A DNA stretch of 64,000 nt from an uncultured Pelagibacteraceae bacterium (GCA_902520685.1 CABYPE010000003.1:1-64000); one strand, 5' to 3'; numbered from the stretch's first letter, positions 32,187 to 41,504 are shown. Notes: generated by a model from the sequence alone, not told the origin. Numbers and translations: made by a program.

Positions 32187-33631
32187 ATTATGTAGTTTGG
32201 GATATCGAAACAGACTCAGCCCAACTTGATTGGGCTACTATGATTGAGATTGGAGCAATTTTACTAGACGAAAATTTTAATGAAAAAGAGAGATTTACAG
32301 CTAGATGTAGGATGCCTCAAGATCGAGTTCCGTCTGCAACTGCTTTATGTATAAATAAATCAAATGTTGATTTGATTACAAAAGGCAACTTGAGCCATTA
32401 CCAAATGATTGCTCAAGTAGAAAAAAAATTTCGTGAATGGTCACCAGCAACATTTATGGGATTCAGCTCGGTCGGGTTCGATGATGAAATTCTTAGGCGA
32501 GAGTTTTTTAAATCATTAAGAAAACCATATTTGATTAATACGGAGGGTAATTCAAGGCATGATGCATTAAACATGATCAAAGCAGCGTTTGCTATTGATC
32601 AAAATGTTCTTAAAACTGAGCTCAATCCCAAAGGAAATAAATCTATGAAATTAGAGTCGCTAGCAAGACTTAATGGCTTTGATTCCTCGGGGGCCCATGG
32701 AGCACTTTTCGACACTGAATTAACTGTAAAGGTTCTGGGTCTATTAAAGAATAAGCAAACAGACTTGTGGCATGAATATTTAAAAACTAAAAGTAAAGTT
32801 GTAGTTGAAAATCTAATCAAACAAGAAAAAATGTTAACAATTAATGAAAATTTCTTTGGTAAAAACTATTTATTTTTAGTTGCTCCATTACATCCAAATT
32901 CATGCATACATCCAATTTATAAATGGGGGCAAGTGGTAAATTTATCTGTGAATATTGAAGAACTTCAAAAACTTAACTATCAAGATTTAAAAAAAGAAAT
33001 GAAAAAATCACCTCGTTTTTATAAAACAATTAAATCAAATAAAGCTCCTATAATTTTAGATAAAAGTTTAGGTTTGAAAGTAGATCCGTACAAAAAAATT
33101 GGAATTAATTTGCTAAACAAAAGAGCAGAATTAATGAAATCAAATGAAAAATTTTCTCGAGATATATGTAATATTTTAAAAGAAGCAGCAGAAGAAAAAA
33201 TGGAAACAGCATCGCAAGAAGATGCTGAACCAGAGGAGACAATCTATTCTGGAGGTTTTGATACATTCAACAAAGACGTTCCATTATTTGAAAAATTTCA
33301 CTCTTCAAAATGGAAAGAGCGATTAGCTTTATTAGATAAGTTTAAAGATGACAGATTGGTAACCTTTGGTCATAGTCTGATATATAATGAGGCTCCAGAA
33401 ATTTTACCAAAAGAAATTCATAAAAAAATTAAAAGAAGAATTGCATCCAGAATACTTAGTACGAATAAAGAGAAATGGTGGACAGTTTCAGCTTTTTATT
33501 CAGAGTGTGATGAAATTAGAGAAAATGATGACAAAATGTTTTCATTTAAAACAGTAGACGAAAAGCTTAAATTCCTTGATGGAATTAATGATTATGTCAT
33601 GAATTTAGAGCAAAAATATTCTGATGCTTAG
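32183..33631 (+). CDS. sbcB: Exodeoxyribonuclease I (SbcB-like), TTG start
   Basis: DEDD exonuclease VVWDIETDSAQLDWATMIEIGAILLDE; FMGFSSVGFDDEILRREFF; HGALFDTELTV. Confidence 0.85.
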   Translation: MNYVVWDIETDSAQLDWATMIEIGAILLDENFNEKERFTARCRMPQDRVPSATALCINKSNVDLITKGNLSHYQMIAQVEKKFREWSPATFMGFSSVGFDDEILRREFFKSLRKPYLINTEGNSRHDALNMIKAAFAIDQNVLKTELNPKGNKSMKLESLARLNGFDSSGAHGALFDTELTVKVLGLLKNKQTDLWHEYLKTKSKVVVENLIKQEKMLTINENFFGKNYLFLVAPLHPNSCIHPIYKWGQVVNLSVNIEELQKLNYQDLKKEMKKSPRFYKTIKSNKAPIILDKSLGLKVDPYKKIGINLLNKRAELMKSNEKFSRDICNILKEAAEEKMETASQEDAEPEETIYSGGFDTFNKDVPLFEKFHSSKWKERLALLDKFKDDRLVTFGHSLIYNEAPEILPKEIHKKIKRRIASRILSTNKEKWWTVSAFYSECDEIRENDDKMFSFKTVDEKLKFLDGINDYVMNLEQKYSDA

Positions 33632-33697
33632 TTAATAAATTCAAAAAAGATTGTTTTTGATCATTGAATATTAATCTGAATCAATTATATCCATTAT

Positions 33698-34015
33698 ATG
33701 CTTAAAGATTTCAAAGATGAAGATTTTGAAAATAAAATCAAAAATGAAGACGTATCAGTAATTCAATTTTCTGCTGCTTGGTGTGGTCCTTGTAAGGCTC
33801 TAAAACCTGTAATGGATAAATTATCAGATGAATATAAAGACAAAGCTGGTTTTTATTATGCAGATATAGAAGATGGTGGAATTAATACTGGAAGTGCTGC
33901 AGGCATTAGAGGCGTACCTACTGTAATTGTCTACAAAAAAGGTGTTGAAGTAGATAGAAAAGTAGGTGGTGTTCCCGAGGGACACATGAAGGAATTTTTA
34001 GAAAAAAATATCTAA
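33698..34015 (+). CDS. trxA: Thioredoxin
   Basis: QFSAAWCGPCKALKPV; RGVPTVIVYKKG. Confidence 0.95.
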   Translation: MLKDFKDEDFENKIKNEDVSVIQFSAAWCGPCKALKPVMDKLSDEYKDKAGFYYADIEDGGINTGSAAGIRGVPTVIVYKKGVEVDRKVGGVPEGHMKEFLEKNI

Positions 34016-35280
34016 TTTAAATTCAGTACTTCACCAGCAAGATACAAAGAACCTGTTATTAAGATTAAATCATTTTTTTTGACCGGAATTGACTTAATTG
34101 CTTCAAATATATTTTCTTTGTATTGAACATTTTCTAAGTCAATTAGCTTATTTTTTAAATCTCTTCCCCCAATTGAGTTTGGTTGATTTGGAATATCTAC
34201 TGTGGTCAAGGTCGCAATTTCTTTAAAGTAACTCATATATTCTTGATGATCTTTATTAGCCATCATTCCAAGAATGATATGTTTATTGCAATTTAAGCTC
34301 TCTAAGTAATCGTTTAGAACTTTTGCACCTAAAGGATTATGAGATCCATCTACTAATAATCTATTTTTTTTAACTAAATCTTTTAATTTTCCCTCTGTAA
34401 TTTCCTGCAGTCTCGCAATACTTTCAATTTTTGTGACTCCATTCTTAATATGTTCATCATTTATATTAATTTCTTTGACTAATCTTAGAGTTGCGATTGC
34501 TGTTGAAATATTTTCTAATTGAAATTGACCATTTACATTAGGCCTTGGAAGCTTAATTCCCCCAGACATATCTTCATAATAGAAGAAACTATTTTCACTA
34601 TCTGAATAATTATAATCTTCATTAAAGAATAATTTATTAGATCTATTATCTTTTATTGTTTTTTTAATTTGTTCTGAAATTTCATTTGAACTTTGTTTTG
34701 CAACAATAATATTAGAATTTTGTAATTTTGATGTTTTTTCAAAAATAATTTTCTCTATAGTTTGCTCTTTTTTTGGAAGCCAATCTAAATGATCTAAGCC
34801 TATTGATGTTACAACACTTGCTAGGTTTTGATTTAAAATATTAGTTGCATCAAATCTATGGAATAGTCCTGTCTCAATTAGATTAATATTATTAGGGTAT
34901 TCTGCTGATTTATAAAAATATGCAGCTGTTAAAATTTCAAAAAATGTGATTGGCTGATTATCATTAACTTTTTCAACTTGTTCTAAAAGATTAGATAATT
35001 CATTATCACTAAGCTCTTTGTTATTAAGTACAAACCGTTCATTAATTTTTTTAATATGTGGACTGGTATAAATATTACAATTAATTTTTGCTTCTTTTAG
35101 AATTGCATACATTGCCTGGATTGTTGAGTATTTACCATTAGTACCAACTACAGAAATTGCTTTAATTTTATCTTGTGGATTGTCTAATTTTTTACAAAGA
35201 TTTAATATTCGATCTAAGCTAAGATCAATTTCTTTAGGATGCAGCTTTTGTAAGCGACTGACTATTTTCTGGAGTTTCAT
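34012..35280 (-). CDS. folC: Folylpolyglutamate/dihydrofolate synthase
   Basis: KLHPKEIDLSLDRI; GTNGKYST P-loop; TSIGLDHLDWL; LVDGSHNPLGAKVL. Confidence 0.9.
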   Translation of the reverse strand: MKLQKIVSRLQKLHPKEIDLSLDRILNLCKKLDNPQDKIKAISVVGTNGKYSTIQAMYAILKEAKINCNIYTSPHIKKINERFVLNNKELSDNELSNLLEQVEKVNDNQPITFFEILTAAYFYKSAEYPNNINLIETGLFHRFDATNILNQNLASVVTSIGLDHLDWLPKKEQTIEKIIFEKTSKLQNSNIIVAKQSSNEISEQIKKTIKDNRSNKLFFNEDYNYSDSENSFFYYEDMSGGIKLPRPNVNGQFQLENISTAIATLRLVKEININDEHIKNGVTKIESIARLQEITEGKLKDLVKKNRLLVDGSHNPLGAKVLNDYLESLNCNKHIILGMMANKDHQEYMSYFKEIATLTTVDIPNQPNSIGGRDLKNKLIDLENVQYKENIFEAIKSIPVKKNDLILITGSLYLAGEVLNLN

Positions 35281-36163
35281 TTTCTTCAGTGCTTATAACA
35301 GAATTTTTCTTTAACAATATTGATAATAAAGTTCCAATTTTTTCCGATAAATCTTTTCTCTCAACTATTAAATCAACAAATCCTGTTTTTTGCACATATT
35401 CACTTGTTTGAAAGTTTTCAGGTAGTTCTTCTTTGACTGTTCCTTGTATTACTCTTTTTCCTGCAAAGGCTATCAAAGATCCTGGTTCAGCTATATGAAT
35501 ATCACCTAACATTGCATAAGAAGCGGTTATTCCACCAGCAGTCGGATCAGTTATTAATACAAGATATGGTAAGTTATTATTCTTTAATTCATTAATAGCT
35601 AATGTTGTTCTAGTCATCTGAGATAGTGATATTAAACTTTCCATCATTCTCATTCCACCACCTGCACTTACACAAATAAATGGAGTTTGATTTTCTATAG
35701 CATGCTGAATTCCATATAAAAAAGCCTCACCTTCAGCCGAGGCCATTGATGCACCTAAAAAATCAAAGTCAGATGCAACAGCAGTTATCTTAATATTATT
35801 AATATTTCCACAAGCAACCATCATTCCACAATCAAGACCAGTTTTTTTACGAGCACTTTTTAATCTATCTTTATATGTTTTTGAGTCTGTCCACTCTAAA
35901 GGATCATCTTTAGGAATTGGTGTTTTAAAAACTTCGTAGTTATCTCTCCCAAAAAGAACATCAAATCTTTGATTAGGCTTAATTCTATGATGTTTATTAC
36001 AATCTGGACAAACCCATAAATTTTTTTCTAAATCTTTTTTTAAAATTGGGCCTTTACAACATGAGGTCCAGTCGCTTTTTGCTATTTCTTCTTTAGAGGC
36101 CCTTTTATGTATAGCAGTTTTTATTTTTTCACCTGCTTTAATTATTTTTGTAATCCAATTCAT
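35234..36163 (-). CDS. accD: Acetyl-CoA carboxylase carboxyltransferase subunit beta
   Basis: LGASMASAEGEAFLYGIQHA; SAGGGMRMMESLISL; ITDPTAGGITASYAMLGDIHIAEPGSLIAFAGKRVI. Confidence 0.95.
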   Translation of the reverse strand: MNWITKIIKAGEKIKTAIHKRASKEEIAKSDWTSCCKGPILKKDLEKNLWVCPDCNKHHRIKPNQRFDVLFGRDNYEVFKTPIPKDDPLEWTDSKTYKDRLKSARKKTGLDCGMMVACGNINNIKITAVASDFDFLGASMASAEGEAFLYGIQHAIENQTPFICVSAGGGMRMMESLISLSQMTRTTLAINELKNNNLPYLVLITDPTAGGITASYAMLGDIHIAEPGSLIAFAGKRVIQGTVKEELPENFQTSEYVQKTGFVDLIVERKDLSEKIGTLLSILLKKNSVISTEENETPENSQSLTKAAS

Positions 36164-36960
36164 TTAATTTTATTTTTAAGTCTTTTGACAATACTAGTAA
36201 CATTTGTGACAGTATTTTGTCTCCTGTTAATAGAATTAGTTATTTCCTTACAAATTGCACTTCCAACAACCAAACCATCAGCTTTTTTGAGTGATTTTAT
36301 TGTTTTTTCAGTAATTCCAAATCCAATTACAACATTCTTAGATTTATTTTGGTTTTTAATTTTGCTATATCTTTCTAATATCTTTCTAGAAGAGACTTTT
36401 AATTTGCCTCCTGTAGTTGAAAGCATACTTATATAATAAACCATATCATGAGAATCTTTGATTATTTTTTTTAACCTTATCTTAGATGTAGTAGGTGAGA
36501 CTAACTGAATAAAATTAATCCCCCTTTTTTTACATTTAGTAGAAAAACTTTTGTTTTCTGGATAAGGTAAATCCACAACAATTAATCCGTCAACTTTTGA
36601 TTTTTTACATTTCTCTAAAAATTTATTTTCACTATATTGAAAAATCATATTATAGTAACCCATAAGAATAATAGGTTTATTTTTTTTTGTTTTTTTAAAA
36701 TCTTTAGCTATTGAAAATACATCATTGATTTTTATGCCATTTTTAATGGCACGATAGGCACTAGTTTGTATTTGACCACCATCTGCAATAGGTGTGTTGT
36801 GTGGAAAGCCTAGTTCGCAAATATCAGCATGATTAGAAATTGATTTTAATATTTCTAATGATTTTTTTTTAGTATTGTCCCCAGCTACTGTGTAAGTAAG
36901 TAAAGCTGGTCTATTTTCATTTCTAGCATTTTGAAATGCCTGATTAATTAAAGAACTCAT
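36160..36960 (-). CDS. trpA: Tryptophan synthase alpha chain, divergent
   Basis: CELGFPHNTPIADG; ILMGYYNMIFQY; GLIVVDLPYPE; GFGI; ADGLVVGSAI. Confidence 0.88.
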   Translation of the reverse strand: MSSLINQAFQNARNENRPALLTYTVAGDNTKKKSLEILKSISNHADICELGFPHNTPIADGGQIQTSAYRAIKNGIKINDVFSIAKDFKKTKKNKPIILMGYYNMIFQYSENKFLEKCKKSKVDGLIVVDLPYPENKSFSTKCKKRGINFIQLVSPTTSKIRLKKIIKDSHDMVYYISMLSTTGGKLKVSSRKILERYSKIKNQNKSKNVVIGFGITEKTIKSLKKADGLVVGSAICKEITNSINRRQNTVTNVTSIVKRLKNKIK

Positions 36961-38189
36961 TATTTTATACCTAGTCTTTCTCTTAAAATATCTCTGTCTT
37001 TTTTTGCATCACCACATGAGTTTACAATTATAATTGTATCTTTACTTAATTTAGGAGCTATTTTAATTGCTTCTGCAAATGCATGACTTGGTTCTAAGCT
37101 AGGATTTAAATTTTCATATTTAGTAACCATTTGATGGGCATTTAACGCCTCTTCATCTGTTGCATATGTATATCTTGCTCTTTTAGTGTCCTTCAAAAAA
37201 CAGTGCATAGGACTTACACCAGGATAGTCCAATCCAGCACTAATAGATTCAGTCTCATTTATTTGTCCTTCTTTATTTTGACATACATAAGAAGCTGCTC
37301 CATGTAATATTCCAATTTTAGTTTTACGGCTTAGTGGAGCTGCATGAAGTTTTGATTTTTTAGGTCCACCTGCCTCAACACCAATTAATTCAATCTTTTT
37401 TTTATTATAGTCAATAAACTCGCTCCAAAATCCATATGCAGAACTTCCACCCCCAACACAGTTAATTAATTTTATTTTATTCGGTATTTTTTTAAATTCT
37501 GATTTTAATTGAAGTTTTAATTCTCTAGAAATTTGCGCTGTGCTCCAGCCACAAATTTTAACAAATATATTTGGACCAACAGTGCTTCCAACACACATAT
37601 GAGTGTTGTCACAATTTGATACCCAATATCTCATACATTCACTTACAGCATCAACTAATGTTTGGCTTCCAGAAAAAACAGGAACAATTTCAGCTCCATT
37701 TTTTCTCATTGCGTCACAGTTAGGTTTTTGTCTTTTAATATCCTTTGCACCCATAAATATTTTGCATTTAAGGCCAAATTTTTTAGCTGCCATACTTAAC
37801 ATTTTTCCTGCATAGCCAGCTCCAGTATCACCAACTATATATTTTTTACCCATTGCCTTACAAATAAGAGCATGAACAGTTGCATTATATATTTTGTGTG
37901 CACCTCCATTTGCTTCAGAGACAACTTTTGCCCAAATTTGAGCGCCGCCTAGTTGATTTGTTAAATTATTAAGTTTTACAAATGAAGTAGGAGCTCCAAT
38001 ATAATTTTTGAAATAATAATCTCTCTTTTTAAGAAATTTTTTATCTTTTCTTAATTTTTTAAATTCGTTTGTTAAATCATCTACAGGTTTTTTTAAAGTT
38101 TCCGGAATAAAACTTCCTCCAAATTTTCCACCCCAAAAGCCATATTGATCATGCTGATCAATTAATGGAATTCCTCTTTTAAGTTTCAT
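36960..38189 (-). CDS. trpB: Tryptophan synthase beta chain homolog, strongly divergent at active-site motifs
   Basis: FGGSFIPETL; NGGAHKIYNATVHAL (PLP Lys); GDTGAGYAGKM; GGGSSAYG; ISAGLDYPGVSP; LEPSHAFAEAIK; VNSCGDAKKDRD. Between trpA and trpF. Confidence 0.85.
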   Translation of the reverse strand: MKLKRGIPLIDQHDQYGFWGGKFGGSFIPETLKKPVDDLTNEFKKLRKDKKFLKKRDYYFKNYIGAPTSFVKLNNLTNQLGGAQIWAKVVSEANGGAHKIYNATVHALICKAMGKKYIVGDTGAGYAGKMLSMAAKKFGLKCKIFMGAKDIKRQKPNCDAMRKNGAEIVPVFSGSQTLVDAVSECMRYWVSNCDNTHMCVGSTVGPNIFVKICGWSTAQISRELKLQLKSEFKKIPNKIKLINCVGGGSSAYGFWSEFIDYNKKKIELIGVEAGGPKKSKLHAAPLSRKTKIGILHGAASYVCQNKEGQINETESISAGLDYPGVSPMHCFLKDTKRARYTYATDEEALNAHQMVTKYENLNPSLEPSHAFAEAIKIAPKLSKDTIIIVNSCGDAKKDRDILRERLGIK

Positions 38190-38805
38190 TGTGTACCTGT
38201 TTCATCTTATTCAAAAATATATCTATTTTGGATTTATCTTTTACCCCAGAAGTTTCTAGACCCCCAGATATATCTATAATATCTGCTATTTTTTTATAAT
38301 ATTCAAGATGATCATTTATTTGTATGTCACCTGCTATCATTAGTGGTTTGTTAATCTTTATTTTTTTAATAAGTTCATGATCAAAAGTCATACTTTTTTC
38401 ATAGCCCTTACTATCAAATAAATAAATGTCAGTTACCTCAGAAAACAAAGGGTACTTTTGAACATCACTTTCGTCTGTTACAGTTAAAGCAGTAATAATC
38501 TTTCTATTATATCTCTCTTTAATTTTTTTTATTTTTTTAGGTGTACAGTCATATATTTGGTAATAATCAAAGGGAAGGTCTTTAATTTTTTCTAAGATTT
38601 CTTCATCAGGATTAACCAATACTGCTACAAAATTAGATTTCTTTTTATCTAAAGTTAATAGTTCATTTAACTTTTCAGCCTCTACATATCTTGAACTTTT
38701 TTTATAATTGCAAATGAATCCAATAAATTGAGGCGGGTATTTATGGTTAATTATAAAACTAAGAGTATCGAGATCTGAGATCCCACAAATCTTACAACCT
38801 TTCAT
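38179..38805 (-). CDS. trpF: Phosphoribosylanthranilate isomerase homolog, divergent
   Basis: CKICGISDLDTLSF; IGFICNYKKSSRYV; IYLFDSKG; DISGGLETSGVKD; adjacent to trpB. Confidence 0.75.
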   Translation of the reverse strand: MKGCKICGISDLDTLSFIINHKYPPQFIGFICNYKKSSRYVEAEKLNELLTLDKKKSNFVAVLVNPDEEILEKIKDLPFDYYQIYDCTPKKIKKIKERYNRKIITALTVTDESDVQKYPLFSEVTDIYLFDSKGYEKSMTFDHELIKKIKINKPLMIAGDIQINDHLEYYKKIADIIDISGGLETSGVKDKSKIDIFLNKMKQVHNET

Positions 38806-39476
38806 TAGTTTAAATGATTGATTAATGTTTGAATATTTTTTTTAATGTTACCTTTAGTAATTGGTCTTCCAATTACCAACCAATCACTTCCATTTTTATA
38901 TGCCTGTTTAGGGGTTAAGACTCTTTTTTGATCATTTAATTTTGAATTAAATCTTATTCCAGGTGTAATGATCTCTTTCTTAAATACTTTTCTAACTATT
39001 TTAACTTCTTGTGCACTACAAACAATAGCATCTAATTTTGCTTTATTTGCCAATCTGGCTTGTTGGTAAACTAATTTTTTAACATTTTTATTAAAACCAA
39101 TTTCCTTAAGAGCTTTATTATCCAAAGATGTTAGGATTGTTACTCCTATTAATTTAGTTCTACCAGAAGCTTGCTTTGCTGCTTTTAGCGCCTCTAATCC
39201 TGAACAAATATGTATAGTACAATAATTAAATTTAAGATCTCTAATTGCTTTTAAAGCTGAGAAACAAGTATTTGGTATATCTGAAAATTTGTAATCTCCA
39301 AAGGTTGTTTTATTTTTTAATTTTGAAATAAATTTTCTTCCATTTTTTGAATTTAAAAACTCCAATCCAAACTTGTAGCCTATTTTTAATTTAGAAGTTT
39401 TTGATTTTTTTATTATTTCTTTAATTTTTGAAATATTTGTGCTGTCACAAGCTATGAATATTTTATTCTTCTTCAT
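38805..39476 (-). CDS. pyrF: Orotidine 5'-phosphate decarboxylase
   Basis: GDYKFSDIPNT (D-K-D catalytic motif); GVTILTSLD; TPGIRF; DWLVIGRPIT. Confidence 0.9.
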   Translation of the reverse strand: MKKNKIFIACDSTNISKIKEIIKKSKTSKLKIGYKFGLEFLNSKNGRKFISKLKNKTTFGDYKFSDIPNTCFSALKAIRDLKFNYCTIHICSGLEALKAAKQASGRTKLIGVTILTSLDNKALKEIGFNKNVKKLVYQQARLANKAKLDAIVCSAQEVKIVRKVFKKEIITPGIRFNSKLNDQKRVLTPKQAYKNGSDWLVIGRPITKGNIKKNIQTLINHLN

Positions 39477-39756
39477 TGTTTAATTTATTAAACAAGTCCT
39501 TTGACATTTTAAAGTGAATTGTTTTCTTTTCAGGGGTGTGAACTTTTTCACCAGTTTTTGGGTTTCTTGAAATCCTTGCTTTTTGCTTATTTGTTGAAAA
39601 TACCCCAAAGCCTCTAAGCTCAACTCTTTCACCACGTCTTAGAGTTCTTTTTATTTCTTCAAGAATAATTTCAGTAGTTTTTAAAAGGTCTTTCTTATAA
39701 AAATTTGGGAAATTTTGTGAGAGTTGTTTTAAAAGCTTTGATTTTACAATAGCCAA
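39463..39756 (-). CDS. ihfB: Integration host factor subunit beta
   Basis: HU/IHF fold: RGERVELRGFGVFSTNKQKARISRNPKTGEKVHTPEKKTIHFK. Confidence 0.92.
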   Translation of the reverse strand: MAIVKSKLLKQLSQNFPNFYKKDLLKTTEIILEEIKRTLRRGERVELRGFGVFSTNKQKARISRNPKTGEKVHTPEKKTIHFKMSKDLFNKLNNEEE

Positions 39757-39776
39757 TTTAATCTTCTTTTTTTAAA

Positions 39777-41504
39777 TTACTCTTTTTCCTCATCTTTTTT
39801 TTTTAGATCTTCTGACAATGATGAAAAAGGAAGGTTTTTTCCTGAACCTTCTGACCCATATTTTTCTAAAGCTTCTTTTTTCTCAATTTCTTCAAGAAGT
39901 TTAATACTTAATGTTACTTTTCTTTTTTTTAAATCTATTTCTGAAATAGCACAATCTATTCTCTCACCTCCAGTGAACCTCGAGGGTCTAGCGTCTGCCG
40001 CATTTATCGCTATTTGGGATTTTTTTATTTGAAAATCCATTTCACAACCTTCTGGTCTAACAATTAGACCTTTATTATCAGTAGAAATTATTCTAACCGT
40101 AATTGTTTGGTTAGTTTTTTTGTCATTAAACCAGTCAAATGGATCTGGTTGTGTTTGTCGTAGTCCCACCCTAATTTTTTGCTCAGATGATTTTACCTCA
40201 AGGACTTTAACTTTTAATTTATCACCTTTTTTATACTTAGCTAGTTCCTCTTCTCCATTGTTTAAATATGTTAAATCGTTACAGTGCAAGAAAGCATCAA
40301 TATCAAGATCTTCTACTTTAACAAATAGAGAATATTCATTTTTATTAACTACCTCACCTTCTACAATAGAATTAATCGGAAATTTTTTCTCAAAAATTTC
40401 AAAAGGATTGTCTTGTGTCAATCTATGAGAAATTGCCACTCTCCTTTTTTCTTTATCTATTTCTGTGATTACACAATTGATTTCATCACCGACTTTAAAC
40501 ATTTTTTTTGCAGAAACATTTTTTTTAGTCCAGCTTAATTCACTTGAATGAAGTAAAGTTGTCAAACCTGGTTCTAATTCACAGAATGCTCCAAAGTCCA
40601 TGATTTTAACAACTTTAGCTTTATAAATTTTATTTAACTCGTAGTTTTCAATATGCTCAAATGGATCAGGAGACAGTTGTTTTACAGAACAACCAACTTG
40701 TAATTTTTCTTTATCTACCGATATAACTTTTAAATCATGCTTTTCACCGATATTAAATACCTCATCTGGATGATTGACTCTTGAATATGAAATTTCCTGT
40801 AAATGAACTAATACATCAAGCTCACCATTAACATTAAAGAAGCATCCAAATGAACTGTAGCCTTTAACCTCAGCACCTTTAATGATATCTCCAACTTTGT
40901 ATTTTTCTATAATTTTAGCTTTATCTTCTTTTTTAAATGAAGATATAATTTCTCTTCTTGATACGCATGCATTTCCTCTTACTTTGTCTAACTTAATTAA
41001 AGCAAATTTTTGAGGCTCATTCATTAAATGACTAATATCTTTAAGTGGTTTATCACTTATTTGAGAACCAGGTAAAAACATGAGAGAACCAGTATCAATA
41101 TGCTCAACTATGCATCCACCTTTACATTTAGAGGTAATTTTACCCATGATTGGCTCATTTTTTTCATAAGCTTCAACTAATTTATCCCATCCTTTAATTT
41201 TTTGTGCTTTGCTAGCAGAGACTAAAACCTCTCCATTTTTATCCTCAATTTTTTCTAATAATACAGGTATTGTTTCACCGACTTTAATTTTGTCTGCTAG
41301 TCCCATACTTTTTAATTCATTAATATCAAGAACAGGTTCACTTTTTAATCCCTCTACAAAAAGAAAAACAAACTTTTCAGTTATCTTATTGATTTTACCT
41401 TCAATAATGTTTCCTTCTTCAATATTGATCTTAGATAATTGACTATTTAATAACTTTTCAAATTCTTGGGAGGCTTGAGTGCTTAAATCTTTATATATTT
41501 CCAT
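39777..41504 (-). CDS. rpsA: 30S ribosomal protein S1
   Basis: Multiple S1 domains, e.g. GFGAFCELEPGLTTLLHSSELSW-like repeats; adjacent to ihfB. Confidence 0.95.
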   Translation of the reverse strand: MEIYKDLSTQASQEFEKLLNSQLSKINIEEGNIIEGKINKITEKFVFLFVEGLKSEPVLDINELKSMGLADKIKVGETIPVLLEKIEDKNGEVLVSASKAQKIKGWDKLVEAYEKNEPIMGKITSKCKGGCIVEHIDTGSLMFLPGSQISDKPLKDISHLMNEPQKFALIKLDKVRGNACVSRREIISSFKKEDKAKIIEKYKVGDIIKGAEVKGYSSFGCFFNVNGELDVLVHLQEISYSRVNHPDEVFNIGEKHDLKVISVDKEKLQVGCSVKQLSPDPFEHIENYELNKIYKAKVVKIMDFGAFCELEPGLTTLLHSSELSWTKKNVSAKKMFKVGDEINCVITEIDKEKRRVAISHRLTQDNPFEIFEKKFPINSIVEGEVVNKNEYSLFVKVEDLDIDAFLHCNDLTYLNNGEEELAKYKKGDKLKVKVLEVKSSEQKIRVGLRQTQPDPFDWFNDKKTNQTITVRIISTDNKGLIVRPEGCEMDFQIKKSQIAINAADARPSRFTGGERIDCAISEIDLKKRKVTLSIKLLEEIEKKEALEKYGSEGSGKNLPFSSLSEDLKKKDEEKE

